Shown: positions 49,475 through 58,502 of the stretch, one piece after another
Numbering within the stretch: position 1 is the stretch's first letter
How the letters are laid out: each line of letters starts with the position of its first letter
Source: Pandoraea thiooxydans
Lineage (GTDB): Bacteria > Pseudomonadota > Gammaproteobacteria > Burkholderiales > Burkholderiaceae
Direction: 5' to 3'
NCBI RefSeq assembly: GCF_001931675.1
Contig: NZ_CP014839.1
Coordinates: 1,984,001-2,048,000 of the forward strand
Length of the DNA: 64,000 bases
Notes under the pieces: model-generated
Seen by the model: only the letters and a program-made list of their open reading frames with translations
The model's database searches: none
What the model was told of the DNA's origin: nothing
Translations under genes and position numbers: made by a program

Positions 49475-51136
49475 ATGACCGTTCATTCACCTGCCGCTAA
49501 TCGCTGGGCCACGCGCCGGGCGGAAAAAGCGCGGCGCCTGGCCCAGGTGCGTTCCCTCGCCGATGGCGTGCTGCTGCCCCGGGAGCGAATCGTCGCGGCG
49601 CTCGAGCGGCTGATCATGCCGGGCGACCGCGTGGTGCTCGAAGGCAATAACCAGAAGCAGGCGGATTTCCTGTCCCGCTCGCTGGCGCAGGCAGACCCCG
49701 GCGTACTGCACGACCTGCATCTGATCATCCCCAGCGTCAGCCGGCCCGAGCATCTGGACCTGTTCGAGCGCGGTATTGCCCGCAAGCTCGACTTCGCCTA
49801 TGCCGGCACACAAAGCCTGCGAATCTCGCAATTCCTGCAGGACGGCATCCTCGAAGTCGGCGCCATCCATACTTATATCGAGCTGTACGCGCGGCTATAC
49901 GTCGATCTGACTCCCAACGTCGTGCTGGTCGCTGCCTATCAGGCCGACCGCCACGGCAATCTCTACACCGGCCCAAGCACCGAGGACACGCCTGCGCTGG
50001 TCGAGGCCGCAGCTTTTCGGGACGGCATCGTGATTGCCCAGGTCAACGAGATCGTCGACGACCCGGGCGAGTTGCGCCGTGTCGACATTCCCGGCTCGTG
50101 GGTCGACTTCGTGGTGCAGGCCGATCGGCCGTTTTTCATCGAGCCGCTGTTTACCCGCGATCCGCGCCTGATCAAGCCGATGCACGTATTGATGGCAATG
50201 ATGGCGATTCGCGGCGTCTACGAGCGCCACCAGGTGCAATCGCTCAATCATGGCATCGGCTTCAACACCGCGGCCATCGAACTGATTTTGCCGACCTACG
50301 GCGAGCAACTCGGGCTCAAGGGAAAAATCTGCCGGCACTGGACGCTCAACCCGCACCCGACGCTGATCCCGGCGATCGAATCGGGCTGGGTCGACAGCGT
50401 GCATTGCTTCGGCGGCGAACTCGGCATGGAGCCGTATATCGCCGCGCGCCCCGATATATTCTTCACCGGCCGCGACGGCTCGCTGCGCTCGAACCGTGCG
50501 TTCTGCCAATTGGCCGGCCAGTACGCGGTCGATCTATTCATCGGCTCGACGCTGCAGATGGATGGTCTTGGCAATTCATCGACCGTCACCCATGGCCGCC
50601 TGACCGGTTTCGGCGGCGCGCCGAACATGGGGCACGATCCACATGGCCGGCGTCATGCCAGCCCGGCCTGGCTGGATCTGCTGCAGACCGACGATCCGCT
50701 CGAGCGCGGCCGCAAGCTGGTGGTGCAGATGGTCGAGACCTTCCAGGGCTCGGGCCGGCCGTCGGTGGTGGAGTCGCTCGATGCGGTCGAGGTCGGCCGC
50801 GCGGCCGGCATGCCGCTGGCACCGGTGATGATCTACGGGGACGATGTCACCCACGTGCTCACCGAGGAAGGCATCGCTTATCTCTACAAGGCGCGTTCGC
50901 TGGAGGAGCGCAAGCGGATGATCGCCGCGGTCTCGGGCGTCACGCCGATCGGCCTGCGTTCCACCGCGGCCGAGCGTGCCGCACTGCGCCGCGACGGGCT
51001 GGTGGCCCTGCCCGAGGATCTCGGGGTCGACCGGCGCGCCGCCACACGCTCGCTGCTGGCCGCCAAAAGCATGGCCGATCTGGTCGAATGGTCCGACGGG
51101 TTATATGAACCGCCGGCCCGTTTCAGGAGCTGGTGA
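49475..51136 (+). CDS. mdcA: malonate decarboxylase alpha subunit (acetyl-ACP:malonate ACP transferase)
   Basis: A 553-residue CoA-transferase-like subunit that moves malonyl onto the prosthetic-group thiol of the ACP in exchange for acetyl. It has LEGNNQKQADFLSRSLA near residue 53, RFxAFGGAPNMGHDPHG-like GFGGAPNMGHDPHGRRH around residue 380, and TEEGIAYLYKA. Length and pattern fit MdcA. It starts the mdcABCDEGH operon and shares a TGATG junction with mdcB. Confidence 0.93.
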   Translation: MTVHSPAANRWATRRAEKARRLAQVRSLADGVLLPRERIVAALERLIMPGDRVVLEGNNQKQADFLSRSLAQADPGVLHDLHLIIPSVSRPEHLDLFERGIARKLDFAYAGTQSLRISQFLQDGILEVGAIHTYIELYARLYVDLTPNVVLVAAYQADRHGNLYTGPSTEDTPALVEAAAFRDGIVIAQVNEIVDDPGELRRVDIPGSWVDFVVQADRPFFIEPLFTRDPRLIKPMHVLMAMMAIRGVYERHQVQSLNHGIGFNTAAIELILPTYGEQLGLKGKICRHWTLNPHPTLIPAIESGWVDSVHCFGGELGMEPYIAARPDIFFTGRDGSLRSNRAFCQLAGQYAVDLFIGSTLQMDGLGNSSTVTHGRLTGFGGAPNMGHDPHGRRHASPAWLDLLQTDDPLERGRKLVVQMVETFQGSGRPSVVESLDAVEVGRAAGMPLAPVMIYGDDVTHVLTEEGIAYLYKARSLEERKRMIAAVSGVTPIGLRSTAAERAALRRDGLVALPEDLGVDRRAATRSLLAAKSMADLVEWSDGLYEPPARFRSW

Positions 51137-52056
51137 TGCAGACCCGTCAAGCGTGTCGGCGTGCGCTCGCGCCCCTCGGCGCCCACCCTGCCCACCCTGC
51201 CACCCCGGCAGCCCATCGGGCCGCGGCCCGGCTGGCGCGCGATGCGGTGGCGGCGCTGCTCGACGAAGTCATGCTTACTCCGAAACCCGGCCTGGTGGAC
51301 CTGGGAGGCCGTGGCGCGCACGACGATCTGAGCTGGCCACTGATGTGCCGCTCGGCCTGCGCGCTGCTGCCTTCGTTTCACGCCATGGCACTGGCCAGCT
51401 GGCATGCCCCGCTGGACGGCGTCCTGCGCGAGCGCGTCGGCGCGCTCGGCCGGCATGCCGAAGCGGCGATGCTGCACGCCACCGCCGGCGTCAACACCCA
51501 TCGCGGCGCGATCTGGGCGCTTGGCCTGCTGGTGTCTGCCGCTGCGCAACATCCGGCCGAGCGGGCCGCGCACGTGATTGCCGGGCACGCCGGCGCGCTC
51601 GCCCGCCTCACCGACCGGCACGCGCCGGCGTCGACCGGCCACAAGGGCGAGCAGGCCTGCCTGACCTATGGCGTGGGCGGCGCTCGCGCACAGGCGCAAG
51701 CCGGCTTTCCGCACGTCGTGAACGCGGCCTTGCCGGCCCTTTGGCAGGCGCGGGCGCGCGGCGATCATGAAAACGCGGCGCGCCTGAACGCCCTGCTGGC
51801 GGTAATGGCGAGCCTGGACGACACCTGCGTGCTCGCGCGAGGCGGTCCTGCCGCGCTGGGCGCTACCCAGGCTGGCGCGCAGGCGGTGCTCGATGCGGGC
51901 GGAGCGGCCACGCTGCCCGGCCGGCGCGCGCTCGCGGCGCTGGTCCGCCGGCTGCTGGCCTTGCGCGTGTCGCCGGGCGGCGCGGCCGATCTGCTGGCCG
52001 CCGCGCTCTTTCTGGATCGGCGGCTGCGCCCGGCGCAGGCTGCCTCAAAGGCATAG
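51136..52056 (+). CDS. mdcB: triphosphoribosyl-dephospho-CoA synthase
   Basis: A CitG/MdcB enzyme that makes the precursor 2'-(5''-triphosphoribosyl)-3'-dephospho-CoA of the ACP prosthetic group. The core LMLTPKPGLVDLGGRGAHDD (from residue 45) and STGHKGEQACLTYGVGGARA are typical. AGGAG six bases before ATG 51136 favours this over the GTG one codon upstream; 306 residues. The order mdcA-B-C matches Klebsiella and Pseudomonas clusters. Confidence 0.9.
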   Translation: MQTRQACRRALAPLGAHPAHPATPAAHRAAARLARDAVAALLDEVMLTPKPGLVDLGGRGAHDDLSWPLMCRSACALLPSFHAMALASWHAPLDGVLRERVGALGRHAEAAMLHATAGVNTHRGAIWALGLLVSAAAQHPAERAAHVIAGHAGALARLTDRHAPASTGHKGEQACLTYGVGGARAQAQAGFPHVVNAALPALWQARARGDHENAARLNALLAVMASLDDTCVLARGGPAALGATQAGAQAVLDAGGAATLPGRRALAALVRRLLALRVSPGGAADLLAAALFLDRRLRPAQAASKA

Positions 52057-52062
52057 CTCATC

Positions 52063-52380
52063 ATGGAAACCTTGACCTTCGATTACCCCGCCGGCACACG
52101 CGCCCGCGGCCGCGCGCTCGCCGGCGTGGTGGCCTCGGGCGATCTCGAAGTGCTGCTCGAGCCGGCCGACGACGCGCGCACCATCGTTCGCGTGACGACC
52201 TCCGTCGACGGCATGGCCGGCGTCTGGGGCGCCGTGCTCGAGCGCATTTTCGGCGCCGGCACGTTGCCGGCCGCGCAGCTCGAAATCAATGATTTCGGCG
52301 CCACCCCCGGTGTGGTGCGCATGCGCGTGGGCCAGGTCCTCGACATGATTGCCGCTCACGATTCCGGAGCCCGCCGATGA
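52063..52380 (+). CDS. mdcC: malonate decarboxylase acyl carrier protein (delta)
   Basis: A 105-residue carrier protein. The prosthetic-group attachment Ser is Ser25 in VVASGDLEVLLEP, the known MdcC site. It cycles between acetyl and malonyl thioesters on the 2'-(5''-phosphoribosyl)-dephospho-CoA arm made by MdcB and attached by MdcG. It overlaps mdcD by four bases. Confidence 0.92.
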   Translation: METLTFDYPAGTRARGRALAGVVASGDLEVLLEPADDARTIVRVTTSVDGMAGVWGAVLERIFGAGTLPAAQLEINDFGATPGVVRMRVGQVLDMIAAHDSGARR

Positions 52381-53228
52381 ACGCGCACGATATTTTGACC
52401 AGACAGAGCTTTATCGAACTGGGCGCGCGCGAGCGGGCCCATGCGCTGCTCGATCCGGGATCGTTTCGCGAACTGGCCGGCCCGTTCGAGCGCCTGTATT
52501 CGCCATGGCTCATGCAGCAAGGCATCACCGCGCAGGCCGACGATGGCGTGGTGGCGGCCAAGGGATTGCTGGCGCAACAGCCGACTGTCGTGCTCGCGAT
52601 CGAGGGCGCATTCCAGGGCGGCAGCATGGGCGAGATCGCCGGCGCGAAAATCGCCGGCTGTCTGGCCCTGGCGCTCGAAGACAATCACAACGGCACACCG
52701 ACCGGCGCAATCATTCTGTTCGAGACCGGCGGCGTCCGCCTGCAGGAAGCCAACCTCGGCCTGGCCGCGATCGCCGAGATCCAGGCCGGGATCGTTGCCC
52801 TGCGGCGCCACCGTCCGGTGCTGGGCATTATCGCCGGCACGGTCGGCTGCTATGGCGGCATGTCGATCGCCGCGGCGCTGTGCAGCGAGCTGATCGTCAC
52901 GCGCGAGGCCCGCCTCGGGCTCAATGGCCCCGCGGTGATCGAGCAGGAAGCCGGCATCGCCGAATTCGACTCGCGCGACAAGCCGATGATCTGGCGCCTG
53001 ACCGGCGGCGAGCAACGCTACCGCAGCGGACTCGCCGACCGGCTGGTCGAGGACGACGCGACGCAGGTGCGCGACGCCGCCATCGCCTGCTTCGCGCGCG
53101 GCACCCCGCCGCTGTGCCGCAGCGAGCGCGTCGAGCAGTTCCGGGACAGCCTCGCGCAGATCGACCCCGACACGGCCGTCACACCGGAACAGGCGGTCAC
53201 GATTTATGGCAGGAGATTCGCCGCATGA
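52377..53228 (+). CDS. mdcD: malonate decarboxylase beta subunit
   Basis: A 283-residue carboxyltransferase-fold subunit that with MdcE decarboxylates malonyl-ACP. VVAAKGLLAQQPTVVLAIEG, FQGGSMGEIAGAKIAG and VGCYGGMSIAAALCS are family landmarks forming the oxyanion-hole loops. It overlaps mdcC and mdcE by four bases each, so all the catalytic subunits are tightly coupled. Confidence 0.93.
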   Translation: MNAHDILTRQSFIELGARERAHALLDPGSFRELAGPFERLYSPWLMQQGITAQADDGVVAAKGLLAQQPTVVLAIEGAFQGGSMGEIAGAKIAGCLALALEDNHNGTPTGAIILFETGGVRLQEANLGLAAIAEIQAGIVALRRHRPVLGIIAGTVGCYGGMSIAAALCSELIVTREARLGLNGPAVIEQEAGIAEFDSRDKPMIWRLTGGEQRYRSGLADRLVEDDATQVRDAAIACFARGTPPLCRSERVEQFRDSLAQIDPDTAVTPEQAVTIYGRRFAA

Positions 53229-54046
53229 CATCCTCCAACCCTTCCGAACCGATGCAGCGTGGCCGTACATGGCTGGCGGCGCTTGGCGGGCCGGCCGCAC
53301 CTCAAGCCGGCTACGCCGCCTCGGTCCAGGTGGTCGACGGCTCGCTGGCCGATGCCGCGGCACGCTTTATCGCAGTGGTACCCGACCCCGACAATCCGTT
53401 TCCCCGCGCCCGCCACGGCGAAGTCGGCCTGCGCGAGGCGTGGGACATCGCCCGTGCCGTGCGCGAGGTCATCGACGCGGACGAGCACAGCACTCACAAA
53501 CGACCGGTGGTGGCGGTGGTCGACGTCGCCAGCCAGGCTTATGGGCGTAACGAGGAAGCATTGGGCATTCACCAGGCACTCGCCGGTGCCGTGGATGCCT
53601 ACGCGAGCGCGCGTGAGTCGGGGCATCCGGTCATCGCGCTGCTGGTCGGGCGTGCCATGTCGGGGGCCTTCCTCGCGCACGGCTACCAGGCCAACCGGCT
53701 GATTGCGCTGGACGACCCGCAGGTGATGGTGCATGCGATGGGCAAGGCGTCGGCCGCGCGCATCACGCAGCGCACGGTCGAGGGGCTCGAGGCGCTGAGC
53801 GCGCAGGTGCCGCCGATGGCCTACGACATCGGCAACTATGCGTCGCTGGGCCTGCTGTGGCGTTTGCTGAAAGTACGTCAGGCCGATGCCCCCGAGCCGG
53901 CCGACGTGGCGCTGGTGCGCGAAACGCTGGAAGCGGCCCTGCGCGACATCCGCGCCGAGCCGGAGCGCCGCCCCGGCGTGCAACTGGCGGGGCCGCAGCG
54001 CGGCGCCACCTGCCGGGTGAAAGCGCTGCTGCGCGAACAGTGGTGA
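53225..54046 (+). CDS. mdcE: malonate decarboxylase gamma subunit
   Basis: A 273-residue partner of MdcD. It has AVVDVASQAYGRNEEALGIHQ and LVGRAMSGAFLAHGYQANRL, typical of the crotonase-like MdcE, then HAMGKASAARITQRTVEGLE. The longer frame starting at 52349 is only the antecedent frame of mdcD; the ATG at 53225 (ATGA with mdcD) is the start. mdcG follows six bases later. Confidence 0.92.
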   Translation: MTSSNPSEPMQRGRTWLAALGGPAAPQAGYAASVQVVDGSLADAAARFIAVVPDPDNPFPRARHGEVGLREAWDIARAVREVIDADEHSTHKRPVVAVVDVASQAYGRNEEALGIHQALAGAVDAYASARESGHPVIALLVGRAMSGAFLAHGYQANRLIALDDPQVMVHAMGKASAARITQRTVEGLEALSAQVPPMAYDIGNYASLGLLWRLLKVRQADAPEPADVALVRETLEAALRDIRAEPERRPGVQLAGPQRGATCRVKALLREQW

Positions 54047-54051
54047 AAACG

Positions 54052-54840
54052 ATGCATGCACCAGCCGCACCCGGCGCATCGCGTGCGGCCAGCACGAGCC
54101 TGGCTGCGGCGCCCGAACCCGTTCTCGTGAGCGCGGATCGCGAGGGTGCTCTCTTGCCGCACGATCTTCTTTGGTTCGCGTCGCCGCGGGCGTACGAATC
54201 GCCCGACCCGCTGCCCGCATGGGCGTCTCGAGAATGGCTCGGCAGCGCGCCCGCCGTGGTGCGGCGCGCTTCGCGCGAGTTGCCCGCGCGGATCCCGGTC
54301 GGTTTGCGCGGCCGCATGCGCCATCAGCGTCACGCCGCCTGGGTCGACGCGCGCGACGTCATCCGCCGCGTCGCGCCCGAGGCGCTGGCCCGCTCGCGCG
54401 CCTGGCAGACACATCCGCAACGTGACGCGTTGCCGTGCCTGCGTATGCTCGAACGCATCGCGCCGATGCTCGACGCGTGCGGCCTGACCTGGGGAATTAC
54501 CGGCAGCGTCGGCTTCACGCTGGCCAGCGGCCTGTTCGTGCTGCGCCAGGACAGCGACCTCGATCTGCTGTTGCGCCTGCCCCGCGCGATGTCCGCCGGC
54601 GCGGCAGCCAACCTGTTGCGCGCGCTCGCGGCATTGAATGAGCAAGCGGGCGAGGCGAGCCGCATCGACGTGCAGGCCGACACCGGGCACGGCGCTTTCT
54701 CGCTGGCCGAATGGGCCGCCGCGCGTGGGGCCGTGCTGCTCAAAACCGACTGCGGCCCGGTGCTGCGCGACGACCCGTGGGCGACGCCTGCACGGCCTCG
54801 AATGCCAGTGACGGCACGGTCGTGCCCGTCAGCCATATGA
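54052..54840 (+). CDS. mdcG: phosphoribosyl-dephospho-CoA transferase
   Basis: A 262-residue nucleotidyltransferase-fold enzyme that attaches the prosthetic group to Ser25 of MdcC. The catalytic pattern GITGSVGFTLASG and RQDSDLDLLLRLP (GS ... DxD) is at about residues 150-180. HDLLWFASP at the front is typical. ATG 54052 is preferred; a GTG at 54043 would overlap the mdcE stop. It ends in an ATGA overlap with mdcH. Confidence 0.9.
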   Translation: MHAPAAPGASRAASTSLAAAPEPVLVSADREGALLPHDLLWFASPRAYESPDPLPAWASREWLGSAPAVVRRASRELPARIPVGLRGRMRHQRHAAWVDARDVIRRVAPEALARSRAWQTHPQRDALPCLRMLERIAPMLDACGLTWGITGSVGFTLASGLFVLRQDSDLDLLLRLPRAMSAGAAANLLRALAALNEQAGEASRIDVQADTGHGAFSLAEWAAARGAVLLKTDCGPVLRDDPWATPARPRMPVTARSCPSAI

Positions 54841-55769
54841 GTATCGTCTGGACTTTTCCCGGTCAGGGCGCGCAGCGTGCGGGCATGCTGCACGACCTGC
54901 CCGCGCATCCCATGATTGCCGCGACCCTCGATGAGGCCAGCGCGGCGCTGGGCCACGATGTGCTCAGGCTCGACGACGCCGCGGCGCTGCGCTCGACCGT
55001 GGCCGTGCAGCTCTGCCTGCTGATCGCCGGCGTGGCCTTTGCCCGCTTGCTAGGCCACCGGGCCCGTCCGCCCGAGATGGTCGCGGGCCTGTCGATCGGC
55101 GCCTATCCCGCGGCTGTGACGGCCGGCGCACTCGACTTCGGCGACGCGGTGCGGCTCGTGGCATTGCGCGGGCGCCTGATGGAAGATGCCTATCCGCATG
55201 GCTACGGCATGCTGGCGATCATCGGCCTGACCCAACCCGCTTTGCAGCCGCTGATCGATCTCGTCAATACGCCGGCCACGCCGCTGTTTCTGGCCAATCT
55301 CAACGATCTGACCCAACTGGTGGTCGCCGGCGCACAGAGCGCGCTGCAGCGCATCGACGCGCTGGCGCGCGAGCACGGCGCGCGCCGCTGCGAAATGCTG
55401 CAGGTGGCGGTGCCTTCGCACTGCCCGCTGCTGGCCGAGCCAGCGGCTGAACTCGCTCGGGCGTTCGCCAGCGTGCCCACGCACGCCCCGCACTGCGTCT
55501 ATCTGAGCAGCACTATTGCCCGCCCGTTGTGGCGCGGCGATCTGATCGCCGCCGATCTCGCCCACAACATGGCTCGTCCCGTGCGGTGGCGCGACACCAT
55601 CGAGCTGGCCCGCGAACGCGGCGCCCGCCTGGCCATCGAAATGCCCGGCGGCAGCGTCCTTACGCGGCTGGCCGCGGGCGCCTGTTGCCAATGGAATGCG
55701 GTCAGCGCCGACGAGCATCGGCTTGACGATCTGGTGTGGCTGAGCGACCGGGAGTCCGTCGCAAACTGA
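54837..55769 (+). CDS. mdcH: malonyl-CoA:ACP malonyltransferase (epsilon)
   Basis: A 310-residue FabD-like transferase that primes the carrier protein with malonyl. WTFPGQGAQRAGM at residues 5-17, the nucleophile elbow GLSIGAYPAA (Ser near residue 87) and the catalytic-type His in VPSHCPLL are present. It is last of the enzyme genes; an MFS carrier follows 172 bp later. Confidence 0.92.
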   Translation: MSIVWTFPGQGAQRAGMLHDLPAHPMIAATLDEASAALGHDVLRLDDAAALRSTVAVQLCLLIAGVAFARLLGHRARPPEMVAGLSIGAYPAAVTAGALDFGDAVRLVALRGRLMEDAYPHGYGMLAIIGLTQPALQPLIDLVNTPATPLFLANLNDLTQLVVAGAQSALQRIDALAREHGARRCEMLQVAVPSHCPLLAEPAAELARAFASVPTHAPHCVYLSSTIARPLWRGDLIAADLAHNMARPVRWRDTIELARERGARLAIEMPGGSVLTRLAAGACCQWNAVSADEHRLDDLVWLSDRESVAN

Positions 55770-55941
55770 CCTGTGCGGCGCCCACCGGCCGCACACTATT
55801 TCAATGCTTAGGAGATCATCGCAACACGTTCGAGACCACGCAGTTCAACCCGGCAAGAGGTTCTTGCGCAAAAAAACAACTCAGAGTAGAAGGTACGACC
55901 CCGGCGAGACGGCCGGTTACAAGCTCAATCTGGAGGAGTCT

Positions 55942-57255
55942 ATGGAGATGTTGGATAACACGATGGCCGGTACCGGGGCGCGCAAGCAGCGCACTCCCCT
56001 CAATCGCTCGCAAATCGCCGGCTTTTGGGGCGCCTGGGCGGGCTGGACACTGGACGGCATGGATTCGTTCATCTACGCGCTGGTGCTCGCGCCGGCGCTG
56101 ACCGAATTGCTGCCCAAGTCCGGCTATGCCGCCACGCCCGGCAATATCGGCCTGGCCGGCTCGATTCTGTTCGCATTGTTTCTGGTCGGCTGGGGGCTGT
56201 CGTTCATCTGGGGGCCCATCGCCGATCGATTCGGGCGCACGCGCGTGCTCGCCGCGACGATTTTCATTTTTGCCATTTTCACCGGACTGGCCGCCACCGC
56301 GCAGTCGGTCTGGTCGCTGGCCATCTATCGCCTGATCGCCGGCATCGGCATCGGCGGCGAATGGGCGCTGGCCGGCACCTACGTGGCCGAAGCATGGCCG
56401 GAAGACCGTCGCAAAATGGGCGCCGGTTATCTGCAAACCGGCTATTACGCGGGCTTTTTCCTGGCCGCCGCGCTCAATTACACGATCGGCGCGCACTTCG
56501 GCTGGCGCGCGATGTTTCTTACCGGCGCGGTGCCGGTCGTAGTGTCGATCCTGGTACTGCTGCGCGTCAAGGAAACCGACAAGTGGCAGCGTGCCGAGAA
56601 AAGCGCCGTGGTCCAGCACGCGAAACCATTGCGTGAAATTTTCAGTGCGCGTTATGCCAGGCGCACCCTGGTGGCCGCGGCCTTGCTGACGGTGGCCATT
56701 ATCGGCCTGTGGGCCGGCGCTGTGTACGAGCCGGCCGCCGTGATCCATCTTGCGCTCAAAGCCGGCATGGCCAAGGTCGACGCGGTGAAGACCGCCTCGA
56801 TTGCCACCGCGATCCTGTCGATCGGCACGATTCTGGGCTGTTTGGCCCTGCCGCCGATGGCCGAGAGAATCGGCCGACGCAAGACGCTCGCCGTGTACTT
56901 CCTCGGCATGGCAGTGTCGATTGCCGTGAGCTTCGGCTGGGCGTTCTATTTGCCCAACGGGCTGGTGCCGTTCATCGCGCTGCTGTTTGTGCTGGGATTT
57001 TTCGGCGGCAATTTCGCTCTGTTCAGCCTGTGGCTGCCGGAGCAGTTCGAGACGCGCGTGCGCGCCACCGCTTTCGCGTTCTGCACGTCGGCGGGCCGCT
57101 TTATCGGCGCCGGCGTGAACTTCGCACTCGGCGCGATGGTGCTGCACATGAAGACGCTGGGCGTGCCGGTGGCGCTGACGGCCATCGTGTTCGTGCTGGG
57201 CCTGCTGATCATCCCGCTCGCGCCGGAGACCAAAGGCAATGAGTTGCCGAACTGA
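55942..57255 (+). CDS. MFS metabolite:proton symporter, candidate malonate carrier
   Basis: A 437-residue twelve-helix MFS protein of the SHS/AAHS metabolite:H+ symporter type. The helix-1 motif GWTLDGMDSFIYALVL and the loop motif GPIADRFGRTRVLA are present, with a second copy of the loop (MAERIGRRKTLA) in the C-half. GGAGGAG about five bases before ATG 55942. In Pseudomonas and Acinetobacter malonate clusters the carrier is MdcLM and in Klebsiella MdcF; none is here, so this protein probably takes that role. A lone lactate or sialate-type substrate is the alternative. Confidence 0.85.
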   Translation: MEMLDNTMAGTGARKQRTPLNRSQIAGFWGAWAGWTLDGMDSFIYALVLAPALTELLPKSGYAATPGNIGLAGSILFALFLVGWGLSFIWGPIADRFGRTRVLAATIFIFAIFTGLAATAQSVWSLAIYRLIAGIGIGGEWALAGTYVAEAWPEDRRKMGAGYLQTGYYAGFFLAAALNYTIGAHFGWRAMFLTGAVPVVVSILVLLRVKETDKWQRAEKSAVVQHAKPLREIFSARYARRTLVAAALLTVAIIGLWAGAVYEPAAVIHLALKAGMAKVDAVKTASIATAILSIGTILGCLALPPMAERIGRRKTLAVYFLGMAVSIAVSFGWAFYLPNGLVPFIALLFVLGFFGGNFALFSLWLPEQFETRVRATAFAFCTSAGRFIGAGVNFALGAMVLHMKTLGVPVALTAIVFVLGLLIIPLAPETKGNELPN

Positions 57256-57323
57256 CCGGGTGTCGAAAAACGTAGCGAGCGGGTTTGCATCGCAGCAGAC
57301 CCGCGCGCCGCAGTGGGATCGCA

Positions 57324-57370
57324 CCCGGTATCGCTGAGGATACCGGGCACTGCCCGACCTTCGGTCGGGC
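57324..57370. terminator. two strong hairpins between the MFS gene and galE
   Basis: CCCGGTATC/GATACCGGG (9-bp arms, 57324-57347) and GCCCGACC/GGTCGGGC (8-bp arms, 57352-57370, TTC loop) stand in tandem in the 149-bp gap between the converging genes. They likely stop transcription from both sides. Confidence 0.6.
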
Positions 57371-57404
57371 GCACACAGTCGCTTTTCAACACGCGGCCCA
57401 GCGC

Positions 57405-58457
57405 TCAGGCTGCGCTCGGCGGCTTGCGCTGGCCAAAGCCACTTGGGTTTTGCGATTGCCAGCGCCACTGGTCGGCGCACATGCGCTCGATGTCCAGCGT
57501 GGCGCGCCAGCCCAACTCGCGCGCTGCCGCCGAAGCATCGGCATAGCAGGCGCCGACGTCACCCGCGCGGCGCGCGACAATCTCATAGGGAATCCTGCGC
57601 CCGCTGGCCTGCTCGAATGCCGCAATCATCTGCAGCACGCTGTAGCCGCGCCCGGTGCCCAGGTTGACGGTGAAGCCGCCGGGCCGCCCGAACAGGGTGT
57701 CGAGTGCGGCCAGATGCCCGCGCGCCAGATCCACGACATGGATATAGTCGCGCACGCCGGTGCCGTCGACGGTGTCGTAGTCGCCGCCGAATACCCGCAG
57801 TATCGGTTGCCTGCCCGCAGCGACCTGGGCCACATAGGGCATCAGGTTGCTCGGCGCGTCGGCCGAGTCCTCGCCGATCAACCCGCTCTCGTGAGCCCCG
57901 ACCGGATTGAAGTAACGCAGCATGCCGATGCGCCATTGCGGGTCGGCGGCGGCCAGATCGGACAGTATCTGCTCGCCCATCAATTTGGTGCGCCCGTAAG
58001 GCGTGCCTGCCTGCAGCGGAAACGACTCGTCGACCGGCACCGAGGCCGGAATGCCATACACCGCCGCGGACGAGCTGAACACCAGCGTCTTGACGTTGCG
58101 GCGGCTCATCGTCTCGACCAGCGTCAGCAGGCTGTCGAGATTGTTGCGGTAGTAGGCCAGCGGCTGACTGAGCGACTCGCCCAGCGATTTGAGCGCGGCA
58201 AAATGAATTGCCGCATCGATCGGGTACGCGTCGAAGACCTGCCGCATGACCTCGGCCGAACAGGCGTCGCCCACGATCAGCTCGATTTCGCAGCCGGTGA
58301 TCCGGCGCACGCGCTCGATCGATTCGGGGTTACTGTTGGCCAGATTGTCCAGCACGATGACGCGATCGCCTCGCGACAGCAGCTCGACGCAGGTGTGCGA
58401 GCCGATATAGCCGGCGCCACCGGTCACGAGAATGGTGCGTTGGGAGACGGTATTCAT
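57405..58457 (-). CDS. galE: UDP-glucose/UDP-N-acetylglucosamine 4-epimerase (GalE family)
   Basis: A 350-residue short-chain-dehydrogenase epimerase. ILVTGGAGYIGSHTCVELL binds NAD, and PYGRTKLMGEQIL has the catalytic Tyr-x3-Lys. The residue matching E. coli Tyr299 is Cys304 in GDVGACYADAS; small residues here let the enzyme accept UDP-GlcNAc and UDP-GalNAc as well. It follows the GH114 gene by 45 bp on the same strand at the end of the pel operon, where PelX-type epimerases occur. Thus UDP-GalNAc supply for Pel is likely. Confidence 0.92.
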   Translation of the reverse strand: MNTVSQRTILVTGGAGYIGSHTCVELLSRGDRVIVLDNLANSNPESIERVRRITGCEIELIVGDACSAEVMRQVFDAYPIDAAIHFAALKSLGESLSQPLAYYRNNLDSLLTLVETMSRRNVKTLVFSSSAAVYGIPASVPVDESFPLQAGTPYGRTKLMGEQILSDLAAADPQWRIGMLRYFNPVGAHESGLIGEDSADAPSNLMPYVAQVAAGRQPILRVFGGDYDTVDGTGVRDYIHVVDLARGHLAALDTLFGRPGGFTVNLGTGRGYSVLQMIAAFEQASGRRIPYEIVARRAGDVGACYADASAAARELGWRATLDIERMCADQWRWQSQNPSGFGQRKPPSAA

Positions 58458-58502
58458 GCGGGACTCATTTGAAAATTAATGATGGCACCGGGTCGGCGGG
58501 CG

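Noticed and set aside
55816-57480. 554-codon minus-strand frame
   Set aside because: Antisense to the MFS gene, and its Gln/Arg/His-rich sequence has no domain.
57405-58457. Plain galactose-pathway galE
   Set aside because: No galT, galK or galM is near, and the gene lies at the end of the pel operon, so a polysaccharide role is more likely.
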